From positions 1 through 7,142 of the forward strand of contig JABHNP010000062.1 of NCBI GenBank assembly GCA_018694455.1: a DNA stretch of 7,142 nt, given 5' to 3'. This DNA comes from Planctomycetaceae bacterium. GTDB lineage: Bacteria; Planctomycetota; Planctomycetia; Pirellulales; UBA1268. Position 1 is the stretch's first letter; every line of letters starts with the position of its first letter. Under the pieces are notes generated by a model. That model searched no databases and was not told where the DNA came from. It worked only from the letters and a program-made list of their open reading frames with translations. Position numbers and translations under genes: made by a program. Shown piece by piece: positions 1-5,700 of this stretch.

Positions 1-924
1 CTGAAAAACAACTTTATTCCAATCGTCATAATCATTTGCTTGACCATCACCGAGGCCGCTTACGCCGTGACATTTCACGCAATTCGCTTTGTTGCCGTAG
101 AACAACTCTTTGCCTTTCGCAATCGACGCGACCATATCAAGACCAGATGGCATATCAGGCACGTCGATGATTGCATCATCTGCTACCGCCCACATTTCTG
201 AGACCGGGTCAATGATCTCCTCAAACAGAAACTCCCGAGACTGCGGCAGAACACCCTGATCTTCATCATCAAGCTCAAAATAAGCTCGCATTAACGCCAA
301 CTCAACTTCACCTCGAATGCTTAAATATTTTACATACTCTGCAAGCGCTTCGATCTTGGCATCACTCAGCAATGCGAAAGATGGCATAGAGCTCCCTGCC
401 AGCCCATTTCGCAGCACCATAACGAGATCATCGTGAGTAGGCTTATCGGCACGCTCTGTGCTCTTGAATTTAAAAACACCTGGACGGTAATCCCGAGGAT
501 ATGGGTTCAGGAAAGCTGCGGTTGGCCCCATTCCATCACCAGTGATGCCATGGCAGTGGGAACAATGCTCTCTGTACAAACCATTTTTCCTACCAACGAT
601 ATCGCTTCGAACAGGGCCAGCAGCAAGTTTTAGCTTCGCACTATCAAGGCCGATTTCGGGCGGAGCAAGCGGCTCATCTGGAGTTCCAAAAAGGGCGGCA
701 AGAATCGTAGCGACTTGCTGCTCTTGAGAAGAAGTAAGCCGTTGCTTGGACGACTCAACAAGATTCAAACGAAACGAAGCGGCTGGTGTCTGGCCACAAC
801 CAACAGCCACGAGAGGGATGCAAATACCGCATACGACAGCTAGTAAGTTCTTGGTTCTTGCCTTAACCAATGGGGATGTCACATTACGCCATGCAATCAC
901 GTTGTTCACAACGACTGACTCCAT
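1..924 (-). CDS. Diheme cytochrome c, probable lipoprotein, 3'-truncated by window edge
   Basis: This frame was translated by hand from an ATG at 922-924 and stays open for 308 codons to base 1, so the C-terminus is missing. The N-terminus has a basic stretch (KARTK) and a hydrophobic segment ending in AVGC. This suggests lipid attachment at Cys43, although Ala at -3 makes the lipobox imperfect. A spacer containing FGTPDEP follows. The first cytochrome c domain spans about residues 113-207, with CSHCH at 121-125, GDGMGP just after it, the PRDYRPG and FKFKST segments, and a probable axial Met180 in GSSMPSF. A second domain begins near residue 260, with CVKCH at 282-286 and then a GDG segment, and is cut. 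Inferred role: outward-facing periplasmic electron carrier between a quinol-oxidising complex and an oxidase. It is the last visible gene of a same-strand run. The start is uncertain: no good Shine-Dalgarno precedes the ATG, and an in-frame TTG at 868-870 would give a more typical 25-residue lipoprotein signal. Being a haem c protein is near certain; its exact partner is not known. Confidence 0.9.
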   Translation of the reverse strand, partial: MESVVVNNVIAWRNVTSPLVKARTKNLLAVVCGICIPLVAVGCGQTPAASFRLNLVESSKQRLTSSQEQQVATILAALFGTPDEPLAPPEIGLDSAKLKLAAGPVRSDIVGRKNGLYREHCSHCHGITGDGMGPTAAFLNPYPRDYRPGVFKFKSTERADKPTHDDLVMVLRNGLAGSSMPSFALLSDAKIEALAEYVKYLSIRGEVELALMRAYFELDDEDQGVLPQSREFLFEEIIDPVSEMWAVADDAIIDVPDMPSGLDMVASIAKGKELFYGNKANCVKCHGVSGLGDGQANDYDDWNKVVFQ

Positions 925-1029
925 TTAAGTTTAAATCTCTTTTCCACTCTAATATAAGGATAGACCTTCACCAGACCTCTGGAACCCACCACCCTTCGGG
1001 CGAGGGGACCGTCGGCCTAGGCTGCCAGT
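925..1029. other. Intergenic gap, possible weak promoter, no clear terminator
   Basis: These 105 bases separate the second cupredoxin gene from the diheme cytochrome gene. Read on the minus strand, the half nearer the cupredoxin gene is GC-rich, with a GCCTAGGC palindrome at 1015-1022 and short pairings (CCCT/AGGG and CCAG/CTGG). No stable stem followed by a T-run is present. The half nearer the cytochrome gene is AT-rich and includes TTATATT, which could serve as a -10 box, but no convincing -35 box lies at the right distance. A 6-bp inverted repeat (ATTTAA/TTAAAT) at 923-936 overlaps the first bases of the cytochrome start codon. The cytochrome gene could have its own promoter here or be read through from upstream. 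Confidence 0.3.
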
Positions 1030-1911
1030 CTACCCGCTAATTGAATCGGCCGGTATTTCAAGTGTTCCAAGATCCCGATCTTCATTTTCTTTGAGCGTGA
1101 TCTTAAACCGTCCTTTTGAATTCCATTGTAGCTTCGGCTGATCGAGACTTAGGGCACCGCTCCGTCCGGTAGAGCGTTCATGCCAAACTTGAAACTCAAG
1201 TGGTTCTCCGGCAGGAAGATCTGGAATCTCAAACGTTCCAGTGCTAGATGAAACAGCTACATATCCATCCTCACGAAAAACCGCATATGCCTTCATCCAT
1301 GGATGAATATTACAGGTCACTGAAACAGGCAGACCCGTTTCCCGACCGGGTGTAAAAACAGTCGAATCACCCGAAGGAATAAGTTGATTAAAACTGCTTC
1401 CTGAGATATTCGTGTTGTGGCCAATTGGATCGCTGTTCTTTACATCAACATCCTGACCAACTCGGGCCGCAAACACGGGTGTCATAAATTCACAATTTTT
1501 CTGATCGAAAACTAGCTTTTCAGCTGCCTTTTTATTTTTCACACGGCTCGACTTCCTCAGAAAAATTACGACATTTGCCAAACCCTTGCTCGACTCATCA
1601 ACAACTAGGCTCTGCTCGAAAAGCTTCATGCCATCCTTCGAACACACTGCCAAATCCTTATCGACAACAAGTGCCTTCGGAGCACCAACAGCCCCGGTGA
1701 AGACAAACTGCCCTTTCAGAGATGCCCACCCAGTTCCGACTGCCTTTTGCTCAACTTTTTCGCTGGAACTCGACTCTTTACCGAGAGCCTCTCGTAGCTC
1801 ACGGACAGCCGCCATGTCCGGCTCAGGACCTGCAACTCGCTCCCTACCACAACCAAGGCACAGAGTTACCGACCCCAGCAAGAACAACATTTCAAAACGG
1901 CAATTCAGCAT
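1030..1911 (-). CDS. Amicyanin/plastocyanin-like cupredoxin with C-terminal regulatory-like fold, probable lipoprotein
   Basis: A 293-residue exported protein predicted to carry a type 1 copper site for single-electron transfer in the periplasm. The N-terminus has Arg5, a hydrophobic stretch and LGC ending at Cys21, suggesting a lipoprotein, though Cys at -3 is unusual. A hydrophilic, Glu/Ser-rich linker covers about 22-60. The copper domain spans about 62-215: GWASLKG start, GHNTNI with His165, and VTCNIHPWMKAY with Cys200, His203 and Met206. The C-x2-H-x2-M spacing is that of amicyanin (Cys92, His95, Met98). A second conserved Cys pair is at 90 and 140. Residues about 217-288 (TGTFEIPDLPAGEPLEF, then a WHE) resemble a carboxypeptidase-regulatory-like beta sandwich. 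It is a tandem paralogue of the gene at 1969-2784, with the same domain order. The ATG at 1909-1911 supplies the only basic residue before the hydrophobic segment; the nearest purine-rich stretch (AGAGG) lies about 15 bases upstream, too far for a standard ribosome-binding site. The redox partner is inferred only from the neighbours. Confidence 0.88.
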   Translation of the reverse strand: MLNCRFEMLFLLGSVTLCLGCGRERVAGPEPDMAAVRELREALGKESSSSEKVEQKAVGTGWASLKGQFVFTGAVGAPKALVVDKDLAVCSKDGMKLFEQSLVVDESSKGLANVVIFLRKSSRVKNKKAAEKLVFDQKNCEFMTPVFAARVGQDVDVKNSDPIGHNTNISGSSFNQLIPSGDSTVFTPGRETGLPVSVTCNIHPWMKAYAVFREDGYVAVSSSTGTFEIPDLPAGEPLEFQVWHERSTGRSGALSLDQPKLQWNSKGRFKITLKENEDRDLGTLEIPADSISG

Positions 1912-1944
1912 CTCAGTCGATTTTCATCCTCTTCAAAAACAGCC

Positions 1945-1964
1945 TAATCAATCAGGATTGATTA
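1945..1964. repeat. 9-bp inverted repeat between the two cupredoxin genes
   Basis: TAATCAATC and GATTGATTA form perfect 9-base arms around a 2-base centre, starting 4 bases after the stop codon of the first cupredoxin gene. In the minus-strand transcript it would fold as an 8-bp AT-rich stem with a 4-base loop. Five bases further on comes a run of five T. It could be a weak intrinsic terminator or attenuator that lowers expression of the second cupredoxin, an mRNA 3'-end stabiliser, or an operator for a dimeric regulator. The AT-rich stem argues against strong termination. Confidence 0.5.
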
Positions 1965-1968
1965 TAAA

Positions 1969-2784
1969 TTAGTTAAACACCTTGCCATCAACAACGATAT
2001 CACCAAGATCAGTACCGCCCTCTTCGACAGTAAAATCTATGCGGCCTCTTTTTGCAGAAGTCTTTTTACCGCCGAGGGTGAACTCGTCGAGGTAGCCGCC
2101 TTTTTCGTGCCACAGTTGAAATTCAAGTTCTTCCCCAACCGGTAGGTTTTCGATTTCAAAACTTCCGTCTGCACTAGTAACAACGCCATAGGGATTCGGA
2201 CGAATCACTAAATACGCCTTCATCCAAGGATGAATATTACATGTTACCGATGCAGGGATCGCTTCATCACGACTAAACGTAACGTCCGAAGAGCCGTTGC
2301 TCGGAACGAGACTATTGCTAGGAGAATTCTTCATTGTCGCAATATTGCTGTTATGGCCGACGGGGTCAGAATTTTTAATAGTCAGCGTCTGCCCTGTTTG
2401 AACAAACCCTACATGCGGCTGAAAGCGACAATCCTTATTATCAAGAACAAGAGGAGCTGATTTCGAGCCATCCTCGAGATCTGGATGTACAGTAACACCT
2501 TTTGATCGAACAAATAACACCACATTAGCTATCCCGTTGTCTTCGGAAACGACAAGTTCCTCATTCACGAGTTTATGTTTTCCGCACACTTCAACATCCT
2601 TATCGGCAGTGATTTCAGCAGGAGCAGGGGGATCGCCATCGAACACGAACCTACCTTTTAAACTCGCCCATTCAGCGGCGTGAGACTGCCCTGCGAGTAC
2701 TACAAAGAGCAGGCCGAGAAAAATGATCGTGATCGTACGACTTAAACTTCGATTTATGCCTACGGGAATGTTGCTACGAGCCAT
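1969..2784 (-). CDS. Exported amicyanin/plastocyanin-like cupredoxin with C-terminal regulatory-like fold
   Basis: A 271-residue periplasmic copper protein, predicted to shuttle single electrons. A classic Sec signal peptide is visible: basic Arg residues at 3, 12 and 16, a hydrophobic core at about 18-31, and an AGQSHAA cleavage region near residue 37. No lipobox cysteine is present, so unlike its paralogue it is probably soluble. The mature protein begins EWASLKGRFVFDG. Copper ligands are predicted as His144 (GHNSNI), Cys182, His185 and Met188 (TCNIHPWM), in amicyanin spacing. A conserved Cys pair lies at 67 and 119, the second followed by RFQPHV. The C-terminal region, about 200-268, has the ADGSFEIENLPVGEELEF pattern followed by WHE, typical of a carboxypeptidase-regulatory-like sandwich. 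Its start lies 12 bases past the stop of the multihaem cytochrome gene, with a Shine-Dalgarno in between, so the two are very likely co-transcribed and translationally coupled. An alternative reading is a copper-binding structural subunit rather than a mobile carrier. Confidence 0.92.
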   Translation of the reverse strand: MARSNIPVGINRSLSRTITIIFLGLLFVVLAGQSHAAEWASLKGRFVFDGDPPAPAEITADKDVEVCGKHKLVNEELVVSEDNGIANVVLFVRSKGVTVHPDLEDGSKSAPLVLDNKDCRFQPHVGFVQTGQTLTIKNSDPVGHNSNIATMKNSPSNSLVPSNGSSDVTFSRDEAIPASVTCNIHPWMKAYLVIRPNPYGVVTSADGSFEIENLPVGEELEFQLWHEKGGYLDEFTLGGKKTSAKRGRIDFTVEEGGTDLGDIVVDGKVFN

Positions 2785-2791
2785 GCTGAAA

Positions 2792-2797
2792 CCCTTT
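2792..2797 (-). promoter_or_regulatory. Shine-Dalgarno AAAGGG for the soluble cupredoxin gene
   Basis: On the minus strand AAAGGG lies 7 bases before the ATG at 2782-2784 and overlaps the TGA stop of the multihaem cytochrome gene. It also sits within a short TGAAA/TTTCA inverted repeat. The position supports the chosen start and suggests translational coupling between the two genes. Confidence 0.6.
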
Positions 2798-5700
2798 CAA
2801 AGAGGAGATTGTATCTGAATAACGCTACCGTCAGCCTGTGAGCCTTGAGATGACTCCAGCACAACGCTCGCTTGTTTTACGTACACCGCATCTGTACCAA
2901 GTGATACATCGCGACCTAGTTTTGTGACGTCGTTCGACGCCGGTTTATCTACTTTCACTTGCTCGCCAGAGGCCTCCGAGCCATCTGCTTTCGGAGGGGT
3001 TGCCTCCTCAATCGCCTGACCGTCAATTGGCTGAGATGCCGCCTGAGGAAGATATGGCTCAAGTGAGAATTGACGTTTCGTGAATTCATCGTAGTGCATA
3101 AGTAGATCTGTGAGAGCACCTACCTGCTGCTCGCTATCACCGACATATAGATCTTGGCTAACTGGCTTATCATGAGGAATATTTACAGGCATTCCTGTGT
3201 ACGGAAGAAGCCTTTTCGGATTAGCTATCCAGTCATGCACATAATCCGGACGTAGCCGCTCGTGGACACGCTCAAGTTGAGGGGCAAGGGCTTTGAGACT
3301 GCCCGGCGGCGAGTAGTCACCAACAAGGTGGCATTTCACACAGTAATTATTATTGGTTACTATTTTCATTGCTCCGTCAAGATGCCCAGGATGCCGCTGC
3401 TCGGCAATATCAACCGACGATTCATCAAGGCGAGAATCGTAGACGTACGGATACTCAGCTCCATCTACCGCAGAGAAATAATCGACGAGCGCTGCTGCTT
3501 GACTCGATTGAAGATTAAATTTTGGCATTCTCAATACAGCAGAAGGTCGAATCGGATGAGGGTTGAGGAAGAACTTATGGAGCCATGGAGACTGCACTTT
3601 CCTGCCTTCACCAACAAGTGGTGGTGGGAGCCACCCCCACGCATCACTGGGCTTCACATTCGGATTAACTTCTTTTTCATCTTCAATAACAACCGGGAAA
3701 AGAAGCCTCGCGAGATCCCCACCCTTCGCTGGATAGTGTTTCCCTGCCCGGATCGCATCTTCAGGCACGAAGACATTTGGCCCACCTACAAGCCTCGCTT
3801 CGCCGTCGATCAGCGCATCTTTCCAAAGCATTACAGGCCGATGGAAAATAACGTCTTCTTCATCTGGCTCAACTGGTATCCCATCTTCATCAACAAGCTG
3901 TGGATTGCCTGTTTCAGGATCAAGAATGGGCATACCAACCAGCGACGTGTGCCTTCTGCCAACGGTGTCGATATCGAGAGAATCCTGTACCTGATCCGGC
4001 GTAAAGTGACCCTTCAAGAATGGATAGTCACGAAAAACGGGTGGTTCGCCCATTGTCTCTGGCTCATAAGCAAGGTCCCAACGATCCATCTGCAACGCAT
4101 GGCAACCAGAGCAATTAAATCGCTCTGCAACAACGAGACCATCAAGCCGTGCCTTTTCTCGAGGCGTTGCATGGTACACAAATTCGGTTGCCGGCGGTTC
4201 TGCAACAAGCCCAAGAACAAACGTCATCACCTCTTCCCGCTCTTTCGCATGAAACGGGAACTGCGGCATTCGATACCGTTCATTGTACGATTTATTTTCG
4301 ACCTTTTTGTAATCGTAACTTCGCGGACGTTTCAGTTTCTGCCAGAGAAACCCTTCCCGCTCGTGCGCGAGCAGCTTCTCAAGAAAGTATCCTGTATCCG
4401 AATCAACACTCTCCGGCGAGACATGATCGTGTTCTTCCTCCACGCCATAGGCGAGATCAGTTGCAAACGTATCGTCTTCTTCGAAGGCAACATCACTACT
4501 CGCGTGCTCTTTTTCACCATGGTCAGTATCACCATGATCATTCCCATGGCCAGCCAGATTGCCATGAGAAGACATCATCCCCTTATGCGGATCATCGTGG
4601 TGACCACCATGCGAAAGATCTTTCATGACAAACTGAACAACCTGCTCAAAAGCGATTCTCGAAGGGTCTTTTCTGCCCCAATCCGCGAGGGCCGCACCAG
4701 CAGGCTTCGCATCCTCAAAACCTGGGATGTCGTGACACGAGTAGCAAGCAAGCTTCCCAATGGTTTTTTTGCCAACATAGTTGAGCAACACTTCATCTCG
4801 ATCGGCAGTTGCCAGCCCGACAAACACGTCCTCATCACCTCGAATAACAGTGTCTTCAGGCAGCCCATTACGAAGAACCGTTGCTGCCTTCTGTGATGGA
4901 AAACGACTTTCTAAATACAGCGTCGCAAGCTCTTCAAGCGCCGTCCTCTCATCGCTGGACATCGATGCCGAGGGGATATCCTTTGGACTCCAACCCTCAG
5001 TGGACTGCAGTAGATACGCAACAGCATCCGCTGCCGGATCACTTATCGACCCATCATCATGTGTGACCGGCTCGAGCAACACGTTTGGCATGATTGTTCG
5101 AGGGTGATAAGCAGCTGGATTACGAAGCCAACTGTAAAGCCAACGAACACCATTAGGTTGACTCGCTACCTTCGCTCCGATTCGGGATAGCTCTGGGCCA
5201 TGGTTGCTTTTTGCTGCAGGAAAATCTTCATGCTGGTGGCATGCAAGACATCCTCTTACTTCAACAACCTTCTTCCCTCGGACAGGGTCAGCAGTTGCAG
5301 TAATACCATCGTATGGAGCTATGTACGTAAATGGCTGGCTGCTTGAAGTGAGATAAGCAATCATCGAGCGTATTTCAAGAGGCTCATACCGCTCAGATTC
5401 CTCAAGCCCTGCTCCTTCAAGGTGCTCCCAGAGCCCAAAGAACCGTGGCATCTTGGTCGACGGACGAAAATCTTGAGGATTACGAAGCCATGCATACAAC
5501 CAATCGAAACCAACCTTCGATGCCACGTGTCGAAGACTTGGCCCTACCTTTGGAAACATTCCTGGAGTCTCAGGTGTTTTCAGAAGCGTTGAAAGAACAT
5601 GGGTTCGACCAGAAAGTTTTGCATCATCGCCGAGCGACGCATCTGCATCTATTGCTTCGCGAAGTCGCTGTCTGGCGTCATTTCCGTCTGGGCTTGAGAC

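Noticed and set aside
433..928. Three small plus-strand open frames opposite the diheme cytochrome gene
   Set aside because: The minus strand is open for 308 codons with two CxxCH motifs and a well-formed cytochrome domain; the plus-strand frames have no recognisable content.
965..1029. Intrinsic terminator after the second cupredoxin gene
   Set aside because: Only 4-5 bp pairings and one 8-base palindrome are present, with no T-run after them on the minus strand, so termination is not supported.
1909..1935. Four-codon leader peptide (ATG at minus-strand position 1927) just before the second cupredoxin start
   Set aside because: The ATG-to-TGA mini-frame of four codons has no properly spaced ribosome-binding site (AGAGG abuts the ATG) and is short enough to occur by chance.
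1586..1972. Plus-strand open frames overlapping the second cupredoxin gene and the adjacent gap
   Set aside because: They are antisense to a gene with clear copper-site motifs, lack any recognisable motif, and have no ribosome-binding site or conserved context.
3262..4896. A 544-codon open frame on the plus strand opposite the multihaem cytochrome gene
   Set aside because: It lies in exact codon register opposite the real gene, so its stops could arise only from sense TTA, CTA or TCA codons, which are rare there. It ends at such a Ser codon. Its product is rich in Ile, Arg, Phe and His with no recognisable domain, while the minus strand carries eight haem motifs.
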